Source: Sphingomonas sp.
GTDB lineage: Bacteria > Pseudomonadota > Alphaproteobacteria > Sphingomonadales > Sphingomonadaceae
Direction: 5' to 3'
Length of the DNA: 64,000 bases
Assembly (NCBI RefSeq): GCF_003248515.1
Contig: NZ_QFOB01000002.1
Span: 124,001-188,000 of the forward strand
The notes beneath the pieces are model-generated. The model searched no databases, had not been told where the DNA came from, and saw only the letters and a list, made by a program, of their open reading frames with translations. Below are positions 47,876 through 60,898 of the stretch, one piece after another. Both the position numbers and the translations under genes were made by a program. The number at the start of each line of letters is the position of its first letter. The first letter of the stretch is position 1.

Positions 47876-47904
47876 GGGGCACCGCCTTCGGGAGACGGTG
47901 CCCC
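47876..47904 (-). other. Hairpin in the rpoB-rpoC gap
   Basis: GGGGCACCG and CGGTGCCCC form a perfect 9-bp stem around an 11-nt loop, 5 nt after the rpoB stop on the minus strand. No T-run follows, so it is not a standard terminator; a processing or attenuation site is possible. Confidence 0.6.
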
Positions 47905-47909
47905 GAATT

Positions 47910-52079
<4,170 letters not shown>

Positions 52080-52156
52080 TCAATAACCTCGCATAGGACC
52101 GTCAAAATATCCCGCCTCGCTGCGGGGATGCGGCCTTTGCGCGGAAGGACTCCACG

Positions 52157-52192
52157 CAAAAAAGTGCGGGTCCGGGCCGTCGGAACCGCACT
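52157..52192 (-). terminator. Terminator-like hairpin in the rpoB leader (candidate attenuator)
   Basis: On the minus strand AGTGCGG (52192-52186) pairs with CCGCACT (52169-52163), followed by six T (52163-52158). It lies about 80 nt upstream of the rpoB start. No minus-strand gene lies upstream of it, so it cannot terminate another operon and may act on the rpoB leader itself. Confidence 0.6.
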
Positions 52193-52321
52193 GGCAGCGT
52201 CTGATCCCGTCTGCCCCCATTCGTCGCGGCCACTGCGCTACCAGCGGCCGTGTCCCGGGGCGGGACGGGCGGCACGACTCACCCCGAGGGGAAAGTGGCG
52301 CCATGGATGTTGGATCGCGCT

Positions 52322-52349
52322 CATATAAGCCCTCTTCAGAAATTGGAAA
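52322..52349 (-). promoter_or_regulatory. Candidate rpoB promoter
   Basis: TTTCCA (52349-52344), 16-nt spacer, TATATG (52327-52322) on the minus strand. It is the best match I see in the 420-nt gap 52080-52499, which otherwise holds only the hairpin at 52157-52192 and the ribosome site of the divergent acetyltransferase gene. Confidence 0.35.
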
Positions 52350-52499
52350 GCCCTGTTTGTGGGAGAGGTTCGGTCATGTCCGGTGAGGGTGACCTGCGGA
52401 AAGCCGGTATCGCCTTCGATCCCCTTTTGGTGGCACGTTGCGGGTGTGGGACGGGTTCGATGACGGACCCACGGAAAACGACCGAGAGGAGCGAGAAAC

Positions 52500-53009
52500 G
52501 TGCCCGGCAGGATCGTGATTCGCGCGGCCAGGGCTGACGATGCCGATGCGCTGGCGGCGATCTATGCTGGCCATGTCCTGCATGGCACGGCCAGCTTCGA
52601 GGTGGATCCGCCGGATGCGGAGGAAATGCGGCTGCGGCTCGCGACCGTCGCCTCGCGGGGGTGGCCGTGGCTGGTCGCGGAGCGCGGTGGCGAGGTGATC
52701 GGCTATGCCTATTGTTCGCGTTTCCACACGCGCCATGCCTATCGCTTCACCTGCGAGGATTCGATCTATGTCCATCCGGATCATGTCGGCACCGGTGCGG
52801 GCCGGGCGCTGCTCGCCGCATTGATCGAACGCGCCACGGAGGACGGTTTTCGCGAGATGATCGCGGTGATCGGCGATGCCGACAATGCCGCCTCGATCGG
52901 CCTTCATGCCGCCTTCGGTTTCGAACATGCCGGCACCATCCGCCGCGTCGGCCACAAGTTCGATCGCTGGCTCGATGTGATCTACATGCAGAAAAGGCTG
53001 GTGGCGTAG
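52500..53009 (+). CDS. GNAT N-acetyltransferase, phosphinothricin acetyltransferase-like
   Basis: A 169-residue GNAT enzyme: 'IRAARADDADALAAIYAGHVLHGTASFEVDPPD', acetyl-CoA site 'YVHPDHVGTGAGRALLAALIE', 'NAASIGLHAAFGFEHAGTIRRVGHKFDRWLDV'. This is the pattern of the phosphinothricin/methionine-sulfoximine acetyltransferase group. GTG start with GAGGAG upstream. Actual substrate unknown. Confidence 0.88.
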   Translation: MPGRIVIRAARADDADALAAIYAGHVLHGTASFEVDPPDAEEMRLRLATVASRGWPWLVAERGGEVIGYAYCSRFHTRHAYRFTCEDSIYVHPDHVGTGAGRALLAALIERATEDGFREMIAVIGDADNAASIGLHAAFGFEHAGTIRRVGHKFDRWLDVIYMQKRLVA

Positions 53010-53102
53010 GAGGCGCGCGCCGCGATCCGCCGTTTCCCGCCGCCGCGATTGAAAGCGGCGCATCCGGCCCATAGGCTGTGCCCCGGTTTGCGGGAGCGAA
53101 TG

Positions 53103-55187
53103 ATGCGGGCGAAGCGGTGGCTGGCGATCCTCGGATGTTTCGGCGCGGCCATCACGGCGGCTCACGCCGCGTCGCCGCCGGATCTGGAAGATTTCCTTTC
53201 CTATCCTTTCGTCACCGATCTCGTCGCGCCGGATCAGGGCGGCCGCCTCGCCTGGATCGAGATGCGGCAGGGGCGCCGCTCCGTCTGGCTGGCGACGGGG
53301 AGGGATCTCGCCGCGACGCGGCTTGTCGGCACCGGGCTGGATGACGGGATGGAACTGGCCGAGCTCGCCTTCTCGCCCGATGGCCGCATCCTCGCCTGGG
53401 TGCGCGGCGGCGGCGAGCATAATGACTGGGCGGCGAACCTGCCGCCGCCCAACCCGGCCTCCTCGGTGATGCAGCCGGCGCAGGCGATCTGGGTTTCGAT
53501 CGATGGCGCGGCGCCCGTGCAGGTGGCCGAGGGCGCCGAGCCGGCCCTGTCGGCAAAGGGACAACTGGCCTTCATCAAGGATCATCAGGCGTGGACGGTC
53601 GTGCTCACGCCCGGTGCGAAGCCCGAGAAGCTCTTCTACGATCGCGGCAAGGTGCGCGATCTCGCCTGGTCACCGGATGGATCGAAGCTCGCCTTCGTCT
53701 CGCGGCGCGGGGATCACAGCTTCATCGGCATCTATGCCGGGGCGGACGTGCCGATCCGCTGGCTGGACCCGTCCACCGCCTTCGATGGCGATTTCGCCTG
53801 GTCGCCCGATGGCGCGCGGATCGCCTTCGTCCGGCGGGAAGGGGAGGCGGATGTGCTTGCCTCGCCACTGGTCCAGACGCCCAATCCCTTCTCGATCCGG
53901 GTGGCGAGCGTCTCCGATGGCAAGGGCCGCGAGCTGTGGGCGAGCCCGGATACGCTCGACGGCTCCTATCCCGGCGTGCCGGACGGGATGTTCGTGCGCT
54001 GGGCGGCGGGCGACCGGATCGTGTTCCGGGCGGAGATGGATGGCTGGCCGCATCTTTATACGCTGTCCGCCGGAGGGGGCGTGCCGAAGCCGCTCACGCC
54101 CGGCGCCTTCATGGTCGAGCATGTGACGATGACGCCCGATCGGAAGGCGATCGTCTATGATGCGAATACGGGCGGGGCGGCCGGCGACATCGATCGGCGG
54201 CATCTGTTTCGCGTGGATGTGGCAGGCGGCGCGCCCGTCGCGCTGACGAAGGGCGAGGGCGTCGAGTTCACGGCCGCCGTCGCCGGGAATGACCGGATCG
54301 CCTATGTCGGCGCCACGCCGACCGGGCCGATGCGCGTGGCTCTGGTTGGCGGCAAGGCGCTGGGCGAGGCGGGCGCGGCCTATGCGCCGGCCGGGATGGT
54401 CGTGCCGCAGCCCGTTTCGTTCACCGCCGCCGATGGCACGCTGATCCACGGGCAGCTCTTCGCGGCCAGGGGTGGTGCCGCGCGCAGGCCGGGGCTGATC
54501 TTCGTCCATGGCGGGCCGCCCCGGCAGATGCTGCTGGGCTGGTCCTATATGGATTATTACGCCCATTCCTATGCGATGAACCAATATTATGCCGCGCATG
54601 GCTATGTCGTGCTGTCGGTCAATTACCGGCTCGGCATCGGCTATGGCCGCGCCTTCCAGCATCCCGCCAAGGGTGGCATCGCCGGAAATTCGGAATATCA
54701 GGATGTGCAGGCCGGCGCCCGTTTCCTTGCCGCGCAGGGCCAGGTGGATCCCGCCCGGATCGGCATCTGGGGCGGCAGCTATGGCGGGCTGCTCACGGCC
54801 CACGCGCTCGCCCATGACAGCGCCACCTTCAAGGCGGGCGTGGATTTCCACGGCGTCCACGATTGGTCGCTCTATCCGAACCTGATCGGCAGGCCGGAGC
54901 GCTACGAGCAGGGCGATTATGAAGCAGCGATGAAATCCGCCTTCGAAAGCTCGCCCGAAAGCGCGCTCAAGGGCTGGACGTCACCCGTTCTCCTCATCGC
55001 CGGCGATGACGATCGCAACGTCCGCTTCGATCAGACGGTCGATCTCGCCCGCCGCCTGCGCGCGCAGGGCACGCCGTTCGAGAGCCTGATCCTGCCCAAC
55101 GAGATTCACGGCTTCCTGCGCTACGAAAGCTGGCTGCGCGCGGACGAGGCATCGGTGGAGTTCCTGCGGCGCCACCTGAAGCCTTGA
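53103..55187 (+). CDS. S9-family prolyl oligopeptidase (DPP IV-like)
   Basis: A 694-residue exported peptidase: signal peptide ('WLAILGCFGAAITAAHA'), a beta-propeller made of TolB-like blades ('DLAWSPDGSKLAFVSRRGD', 'DFAWSPDGARIAFVRREG'), then the hydrolase domain with Ser in 'GIWGGSYGGLLTAHAL', Asp in 'IAGDDDRNVRF' and His in 'NEIHGFLRYESW'. Two ATG codons adjoin (53100, 53103); the second is better spaced from GGGAG. Cleaves short peptides in the periplasm. Confidence 0.9.
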   Translation: MRAKRWLAILGCFGAAITAAHAASPPDLEDFLSYPFVTDLVAPDQGGRLAWIEMRQGRRSVWLATGRDLAATRLVGTGLDDGMELAELAFSPDGRILAWVRGGGEHNDWAANLPPPNPASSVMQPAQAIWVSIDGAAPVQVAEGAEPALSAKGQLAFIKDHQAWTVVLTPGAKPEKLFYDRGKVRDLAWSPDGSKLAFVSRRGDHSFIGIYAGADVPIRWLDPSTAFDGDFAWSPDGARIAFVRREGEADVLASPLVQTPNPFSIRVASVSDGKGRELWASPDTLDGSYPGVPDGMFVRWAAGDRIVFRAEMDGWPHLYTLSAGGGVPKPLTPGAFMVEHVTMTPDRKAIVYDANTGGAAGDIDRRHLFRVDVAGGAPVALTKGEGVEFTAAVAGNDRIAYVGATPTGPMRVALVGGKALGEAGAAYAPAGMVVPQPVSFTAADGTLIHGQLFAARGGAARRPGLIFVHGGPPRQMLLGWSYMDYYAHSYAMNQYYAAHGYVVLSVNYRLGIGYGRAFQHPAKGGIAGNSEYQDVQAGARFLAAQGQVDPARIGIWGGSYGGLLTAHALAHDSATFKAGVDFHGVHDWSLYPNLIGRPERYEQGDYEAAMKSAFESSPESALKGWTSPVLLIAGDDDRNVRFDQTVDLARRLRAQGTPFESLILPNEIHGFLRYESWLRADEASVEFLRRHLKP

Positions 55188-55269
55188 GGGCGCGCGCATG
55201 GGCTCGGCGATGGTTGCGCCCCAATTGCGGACATTCGCGCATGCTCAAATTTTGCAATAAGTATCTTCC

Positions 55270-55632
55270 ATGATCGGCATATTGCTCGCCATGACAGTCG
55301 CCCCGCCCGCACCGCCCTGCGACGTAGCTTGCCGCGCCGCCGCGATTAAGTTTCGCGACGAGCACCCGGAGGTGTTTGGTTTCTCGATCGTTGGAGCGCG
55401 GTCCGTAACAAACTCGGACCAGCTTATAACTGACGACGACAACGCGACAGGCGAGCACGGCGAGGTTGTGGTGCGGTTTCACTTTTCCGACGCTCGGGCA
55501 GTTGACTGCATCGTGCTCAAAAGTTCGGGAAGCAAGGCGTTGGACGACGCGACCTGTCGCCTTCTCATACGGCGGGGTAGGTTCCTGCGCGAACCGCGAA
55601 CGGGGGTCGGAGCTTTCAAACACGTTTGGTAG
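55270..55632 (+). CDS. TonB C-terminal-domain-like protein
   Basis: A 120-residue protein. 'GEVVVRFHFSDARAVDCIVLKSSGSKALDDATCRLLIRRGRF' follows the TonB C-terminal domain pattern (strand, S-S-G-x-x-x-L-D-x-A-T-C, R-x-R-F). The N-terminus is weakly hydrophobic and short for a TonB anchor, so it is not a full TonB. The region is less GC-rich than its neighbours. Confidence 0.65.
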   Translation: MIGILLAMTVAPPAPPCDVACRAAAIKFRDEHPEVFGFSIVGARSVTNSDQLITDDDNATGEHGEVVVRFHFSDARAVDCIVLKSSGSKALDDATCRLLIRRGRFLREPRTGVGAFKHVW

Positions 55633-55708
55633 AACGTCCGCTTTCCACCCAAAACAGCCGCTCGCCCCGCTCCACGCGCCGATCCCGGATCGTCCGCCCG
55701 TTTGCCGC

Positions 55709-57118
55709 TCACCGCCCGTCGGCATAGGCCTTGACGAGGTCGGTCAGGAAATCGCGCGCCACATAAGCGGATTTCACCGCGTGGCGCTCGTTCAGGCCAT
55801 GGGCGCCGTTGCCGTCCGGGTCGCCCCAGGGGCCGGGCACGCCATAAGTGGGGATGCCGGTCATATAGGTTGCGTCCGTCGCGCCCGTGGACATGATGGG
55901 GATCAGCGGCACGCCCGGGAAATAGCGTTTCACCAGCGCCTCGGCCGGGGCCATGATCTTCGGCGTCAGCGGCGGCACCACCGCCACGGGGCGCAGCCGG
56001 CCCACCAGCGCCACCGCGATCTTCGGATCGGCGATCGCCTTTTCCAGCGTCGCCTTCGTCGTGTCCGCATCCTCGCCGGGCGCGATGCGGCAGTTGACGG
56101 TGGCGACGGCGCGCTGCGGCAGGGCGTTCACGGCATGGCCCGCCGCCAGCATCGTCGCCACGCAGGTGGTGCGCAGCATCGAATTATAGGTGCGATCGGA
56201 AACGACCATCGCCTCGGCCGCCTTGTCCGATGGATCGGCCGAAAGCCGCATCATCGCCCTGCCCAGATCGTCGCCGCGCGCGGCGCCCGCGCGGGCGAAG
56301 AAAGCCTTGGTCGTATCGTTGAAGTGGATCGGGAATTTGGTGGCGCGCACCTTCCCGATCGCGTCGGCCAGTTCGTAGATGGCATTGTCGTCCACGGGGA
56401 GAGAGCTGTGGCCGCCCGGATTGGTCGCGGTCAGCTCGAAGCTGCGATTGGATTTTTCGCCCACCTGCATCGATTGGGTGAGGATCTTGCCCTTGCCGTC
56501 CGTATCGCCGCCGCCGCCCTCGTTGATCGCGAATTCGGCGGCGATCAGGTCCGGCCGGTTCTTCGCCAGCCATTCCGCGCCGTTCATCCGCGCGCCCGAT
56601 TCTTCGCCGCAGGTGAGCGCCAGCTTGATCGTGCGCTTCGGCCGGTAGCCTTCCTTGCGGAAGCGGATCAGCATATCCACCCAGATCGCGTCCATCACCT
56701 TCATGTCGGATGTGCCGCGGCCGTAGAAATAGCCGTTTTCCTCGATAAATTTGTAGGGATCGCGCTCCCAGTCGGCGCGCCGGGCATTCACCACGTCGAG
56801 ATGCCCGAGCAGCAGCATCGGCTTCGCTTTGGGGTCGCTGCCGGGCAGCATCGCGACGAGGCCGCCATCGAGCGGGAATTTCTCGTCCCTGAAAAGCGTG
56901 ATCTGGTTATCGGCATAGCCTGCCGCTTTCAGATGACCGGCGATCTTTTCGGCCAGTGCCGTGCAACTGCCGCTCTCCACCGACGTGTCCGTCTCGACGA
57001 ACTCCCTGTAGAGATCGCGGAAGGCGAGCTGGCCGGGTGTGGGCGTCGTCGTTTGCGCCTGGGCCGGGGCGTTCGTCGTCAGCAGGGTTGCGCCGAGTGC
57101 CGCGATGATCGCCTTCAT
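55709..57118 (-). CDS. M20-family metallopeptidase
   Basis: A 469-residue peptidase with signal peptide ('IIAALGATLLTTNAPAQA'). Metal ligands are His in 'LLLGHLDVV', Asp in 'GRGTSDMKVMDA' and Glu-Glu in 'LTCGEESGARM', and a dimerisation domain carries 'NPGGHSSLP'. 'STGATDATYM' and the final His in 'GAHGLNERH' complete the family pattern. Removes residues from peptides; exported. Confidence 0.9.
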   Translation of the reverse strand: MKAIIAALGATLLTTNAPAQAQTTTPTPGQLAFRDLYREFVETDTSVESGSCTALAEKIAGHLKAAGYADNQITLFRDEKFPLDGGLVAMLPGSDPKAKPMLLLGHLDVVNARRADWERDPYKFIEENGYFYGRGTSDMKVMDAIWVDMLIRFRKEGYRPKRTIKLALTCGEESGARMNGAEWLAKNRPDLIAAEFAINEGGGGDTDGKGKILTQSMQVGEKSNRSFELTATNPGGHSSLPVDDNAIYELADAIGKVRATKFPIHFNDTTKAFFARAGAARGDDLGRAMMRLSADPSDKAAEAMVVSDRTYNSMLRTTCVATMLAAGHAVNALPQRAVATVNCRIAPGEDADTTKATLEKAIADPKIAVALVGRLRPVAVVPPLTPKIMAPAEALVKRYFPGVPLIPIMSTGATDATYMTGIPTYGVPGPWGDPDGNGAHGLNERHAVKSAYVARDFLTDLVKAYADGR

Positions 57119-57179
57119 GCCTGTTCCTCCCGTGGTGAAGCGGGCCGAAGGCTAAAGGCTGGGACTGCGAAGTCCACAG

Positions 57180-57216
57180 CCCCCGTCCCGCTGAACCAGA
57201 TCCGGCGGGACGGGGG
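57180..57216 (-). other. Strong hairpin between the fatty acyl-AMP ligase and peptidase genes
   Basis: CCCCCGTCCCGC (57180-57191) and GCGGGACGGGGG (57205-57216) form a perfect 12-bp stem with a 13-nt loop, 16 nt past the stop of the ligase gene. No T-run follows. It may end or stabilise the ligase transcript. Confidence 0.6.
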
Positions 57217-57231
57217 GAAGGGAACGGCGCC

Positions 57232-58992
57232 TTATGCCGCCAGATCGTAAGGCTGGATTTCGCCAGAGAGATAGAGGTTGCGCGCCTTGGCGCGGCTGAG
57301 CTTGCCGGAGGAGGTGCGCGGCAGCGTCTTGGGCGGCACCAGTTCCACCACGCAGTTCATGCCGGTGATCGCGCGCACGCGCTCGCGGATTTCGTCACGC
57401 AGGCGCGAACGCTCCTCGGGATCGCTCGTGCGGCACTGGACGAGCACGGCGGGCGTTTCCTCGCCGCCGGGCGTGGTGATCGCGAAGGCGGCGATGTCGC
57501 CCGCCTTGAAGCCCGGCAACTGCTCCACCGCCCACTCGATATCCTGGGGCCAGTGATTCTTGCCGTTGATGATGATCATGTCCTTGGCGCGGCCGACGAT
57601 GTAGATGTAGCCGTCGCTGAGATAGCCCATGTCGCCGGTATCGAGCCAGCCGTCGACCAGGCAGGCGTCCGTCGCCTCCTGATCGCGGAAATAGCCGACC
57701 ATCACGGACGGGCCGCGACACCAGACCTTGCCGATCGCGCGTTCCGGCAGGGCTCCGCCATCCTCGTCGCGGATCTGGATTTCCATCTCGCGCGCGGGCT
57801 TTCCGCAATTGACGATCGCGCGATAGCGCTGGGGGCGGTCCGCCTCGGCATCGCGGCTGCCGGAAAGCTCGGTCTCCTCGACCAGCTCGATCACGATGCC
57901 TTCGCCCGGCGGCATGATCGAGACGGCGAGCGTCGCTTCGGCAAGGCCATAGGAAGGAAGGAAGGCGGAGGATTTGAAGCCGGCCTCGGAGAAGGCATCG
58001 ACGAAGGCCTGCATCACGTCCGGCCGGATCATGTCCGCGCCGTTGCCCGCCACGCGCCAGCGGGAAAGATCGAAGCGATCGGACGCCTTGGTCTGGCTCG
58101 ACATGCGGCGCGCGCAGATATCGTAGCCGAAGGTGGGCGAATAAGAGAGGGTCGTGCCCGGATTGCGGCTGATGAGATCCAGCCAGGCCAGCGGGCGGCG
58201 CGCGAAATCCTCGGTCTTCAGATAATCGGTCGAAACCTGGTTGGCGACCGGCGAGAGCAGGCAGCCGACAAGGCCCATGTCATGATACCAGGGCAGCCAG
58301 GATATGCAGCGATCGCCATCCCGCACGTCCATCCCAATCGAGTGGGCGGCGAGGTTGGACATGAGCGCGCGGTGCGTGATGACCACGCCGTGCGGGAAGC
58401 GCGTCGATCCGCTGGAATATTGCAGATAGGCGATATCATCCGCCGCAGCTTCCGGAAGGGACACATCCGTCGCGGGCAGGGCGGCCTGCGCCGCATAGGA
58501 GCGGGCCGCCACGTTCTTCGATGCGGCGGCGGCCTCCGCCATCGTCTCCAGTTCGGACGGGTAAAGGAGCAGCGCCGGATCGGAGCTGGCCAGCTGCACG
58601 GCGAGCTGCTCGATATAGGCTTCGCGCCCGCCGAACGAGGTAGGCAGGGGCAGCGGTACCGGCCAGGCGCCCGCATAGACCGCACCGAAGAAGGCGGCGG
58701 CGAATTCGGCGCCGGTCTCGGCCAGCAGGGCGATCCGGTCGCCCGGCCGGATGCCGGCCGCGATCAGGCCCTTCGCGCTGGCGATGGCATCGCGCCGCAG
58801 CTCCGCGAACGGATAGGGACGGACGAGCGTGCCGCGCGGATCGTGGAAGTTCAGCCCGCGCTCACCGCCGGCGGCATAATCCAGCGCGGCGCACAACGTG
58901 GGGAAATCGGCGTAGCGACGCGGCCGATCATCATCGCTGGGGGTGCTGCGGAGGACCGCGCCGTCTTCATTCAGGGTCTTGGCCGAACTCAC
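57232..58992 (-). CDS. Fatty acyl-AMP ligase
   Basis: A 586-residue adenylating enzyme of the FAAL group. AMP-binding motifs: P-loop 'YLQYSSGSTRFPHGVVITH', 'SYGLAEATLAVS', 'GWLDTGDMGYLSDGYIYIVGRAKDMIIINGKNHWPQDIE', C-terminal Lys in 'RTSSGKLSRAKARN'. FAALs pass acyl-adenylates to carrier proteins rather than CoA. It starts with GTG at 58992. No polyketide, peptide synthetase or acyl carrier protein gene adjoins it. Confidence 0.92.
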   Translation of the reverse strand: MSSAKTLNEDGAVLRSTPSDDDRPRRYADFPTLCAALDYAAGGERGLNFHDPRGTLVRPYPFAELRRDAIASAKGLIAAGIRPGDRIALLAETGAEFAAAFFGAVYAGAWPVPLPLPTSFGGREAYIEQLAVQLASSDPALLLYPSELETMAEAAAASKNVAARSYAAQAALPATDVSLPEAAADDIAYLQYSSGSTRFPHGVVITHRALMSNLAAHSIGMDVRDGDRCISWLPWYHDMGLVGCLLSPVANQVSTDYLKTEDFARRPLAWLDLISRNPGTTLSYSPTFGYDICARRMSSQTKASDRFDLSRWRVAGNGADMIRPDVMQAFVDAFSEAGFKSSAFLPSYGLAEATLAVSIMPPGEGIVIELVEETELSGSRDAEADRPQRYRAIVNCGKPAREMEIQIRDEDGGALPERAIGKVWCRGPSVMVGYFRDQEATDACLVDGWLDTGDMGYLSDGYIYIVGRAKDMIIINGKNHWPQDIEWAVEQLPGFKAGDIAAFAITTPGGEETPAVLVQCRTSDPEERSRLRDEIRERVRAITGMNCVVELVPPKTLPRTSSGKLSRAKARNLYLSGEIQPYDLAA

Positions 58993-59088
58993 TCTCTGGC
59001 AGCTCCAAAAATTCCACCGGGAGCGTGGGCACCCGTGTCACCAACCTTTAACCTATAATCGGCGGCGCGTTCTAATTTCGACAGCCTT

Positions 59089-59652
59089 GTGGCACAAACG
59101 TGGCGGGTGAGACAGTCGACGTCATATAAAGGTACGCCGGAGCGGCGCGGCGGCCGTGCCCTGGATGCCGCGCGGCTGGAGGCGCTCGCGCTCCGTTATG
59201 TCGGCCGTTACGCGACGACGCGCGCGAAACTGCGCGATTATCTGCTGCGCAAGCTGGATGGCGCGGAATGGGCGGGCGCCGACCCGCCCGATCCGGCGGC
59301 GCTCGTCAGCCGGATGGCGGAGCTTGGCTATGTCGACGACAGGCTTTTTGCCGGGCAGCGCGCCGCGGCGCTCGGCCGGCGCGGCTATGGCGCGCGCCGC
59401 ATCGGCATGGCCTTGCGGGCGGCAGGAATCGAGGGCGAGGATGGCGAGGACGCGCTGGAGGTTGCCCGCGAAGGCGCGCTCGCGGCCGCGCTGGCGCTTG
59501 CCAGGCGCCGCCGGATCGGGCCGTTCGCGGATGAAATGCCCGATCGCCCCGCCCGCGAAAAGGCGATCGCGATGCTCGTCCGAGCCGGCCATGATCCTGT
59601 GCTTGCTCGGCAAATTGCGTCGAGCCCGCCCGGGCAGATTCCCGGCGACTGA
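59089..59652 (+). CDS. recX: Regulatory protein RecX
   Basis: A 187-residue three-helix-repeat protein: 'ALALRYVGRYATTRAKLRDYLLRKL', 'SRMAELGYVDDRLFAGQRAAALGRRGYGARRIGMALRAAGI' and 'IAMLVRAGHDPVLARQI'. RecX modulates RecA; recA is not in the window. The start is uncertain (GTG 59089 or 59107). It is divergent from the ligase gene, with about 96 nt between starts. Confidence 0.85.
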   Translation: MAQTWRVRQSTSYKGTPERRGGRALDAARLEALALRYVGRYATTRAKLRDYLLRKLDGAEWAGADPPDPAALVSRMAELGYVDDRLFAGQRAAALGRRGYGARRIGMALRAAGIEGEDGEDALEVAREGALAAALALARRRRIGPFADEMPDRPAREKAIAMLVRAGHDPVLARQIASSPPGQIPGD

Positions 59653-59777
59653 CGCAAACGCTTTCCTGCTGCCTTAGTTCCGTCGTTTTTGGGGCGGAGA
59701 CTTTCCCTCGAAACGGGCGCCTGCTAAGCTGACATTTTATAGGCCCGATCGGCCCTGGAAGGAATGCCTGAGTTCCG

Positions 59778-60368
59778 ATGAATGACGACGAGGCGGGCCG
59801 CGTGCTCGCGACAGGAGAGGAATTGGACGAGGCATCGCCCGCGGCCGCCACGGCGGAAGCAACGTTGTGCGTCAGCGGCTCGGTCAAATGGTTCGATGGC
59901 ACGCGCGGCTTCGGCTTCATGATCGGAGACGATGGCGAGGGCGATGTCCTGATCCATTTCTCCGTGCTGCGCGAACATGACCGGCGCACCCTTCCCGAAG
60001 GGACGCGCGTGGTGTGCGAGGCGGTGGAGCGCCAGCGCGGCCTGCAGGCCCGCCGCATCCTGAAGATCGATCTGTCGACCGCGATCGGCCCGGATGCCGA
60101 TCTGATCGCCAAGAAGAATGCCGATCGCGTGGATCCGATGGCGCTGGTCGCCATTGCGGGGCCGCTGGAGCCGGTGATCGTCAAGTGGTTCAATCAGATC
60201 AAGGGCTATGGCTTTCTGCTCCGGCCCGGCACGCAGCAGGACATCTTCGTCCATATGGAGACGGTCCGGCGCGCCGGCCTGATCGAGCTGGAACCGGATC
60301 AGCCGCTGCGCGCGCGCATCGCGGAGGGGCGCAAGGGGCCGCTCGCCGTCCTCGTCGAGCGGGTATGA
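59778..60368 (+). CDS. Protein with two cold-shock domains
   Basis: A 196-residue protein. Domain 1 (about 31-95) has 'GSVKWFDGTRGFGFMIGDDGEGDVLIHFSVL'; domain 2 (about 130-195) has 'VIVKWFNQIKGYGFLLRPGTQQDIFVHMETVRRAG'. Both keep the RNP1-like aromatic residues that bind single-stranded nucleic acid. Two-domain versions are usual in Alphaproteobacteria. It overlaps the DUF192 gene (ATGA). Confidence 0.92.
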   Translation: MNDDEAGRVLATGEELDEASPAAATAEATLCVSGSVKWFDGTRGFGFMIGDDGEGDVLIHFSVLREHDRRTLPEGTRVVCEAVERQRGLQARRILKIDLSTAIGPDADLIAKKNADRVDPMALVAIAGPLEPVIVKWFNQIKGYGFLLRPGTQQDIFVHMETVRRAGLIELEPDQPLRARIAEGRKGPLAVLVERV

Positions 60369-60823
60369 TTCGCGCGTTCGGTGCGGCGCTGGCCGCGCTC
60401 CTGCTTTTTGCGTCGGCCGCGCCCGCCTCGGCGGAATATGCCGCTGCCGCCCAATCGCTGAAGGCGGTGCCGCTCAGCATCACGGGCAAGGGCAAGGTCC
60501 GGCGTTTCCGGGTTGAGGTGGCGGCCACGCCCGATCAGCAGGAAACCGGCCTCATGTATCGCCGCACGATGCCGGCGGATCATGGCATGATCTTTCCGAT
60601 GGATCCCGCGCGCCCGGTAAGCTTCTGGATGAAAAACACCTATCTGCCGCTGGATCTGGTGTTCATCGGCCCGGATCGGCGAATCATCAGCATCGCGGCC
60701 AATGCCCAGCCGCTCTCGCTGGATCTGATCGAGTGTCGCGAGCCGGTGGCCGCCGTGCTGGAATTGAACGGCGGCGCAGCGGCGAAGCAGGGGATCGTCG
60801 CGGGCGATCTCGTTCGCTGGTAA
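60365..60823 (+). CDS. Exported DUF192 protein
   Basis: A 152-residue protein with a signal peptide ('FGAALAALLLFASAAPASA') and the DUF192 domain: 'TPDQQETGLMYRRTMPADHGMIFPMDPARPVSFWMKNTYLPLDLVFIGPDRRI'. Function unknown; likely periplasmic. Coupled to the cold-shock gene by a 4-nt overlap. Confidence 0.88.
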   Translation: MIRAFGAALAALLLFASAAPASAEYAAAAQSLKAVPLSITGKGKVRRFRVEVAATPDQQETGLMYRRTMPADHGMIFPMDPARPVSFWMKNTYLPLDLVFIGPDRRIISIAANAQPLSLDLIECREPVAAVLELNGGAAAKQGIVAGDLVRW

Positions 60824-60898
60824 AATTTGCGGCAGGCGGCGGCCGGATGTGTAGGCGCCGGTTGCGCTCGCGCCCGGTAAGCGGCTAAGCGCAAAACC

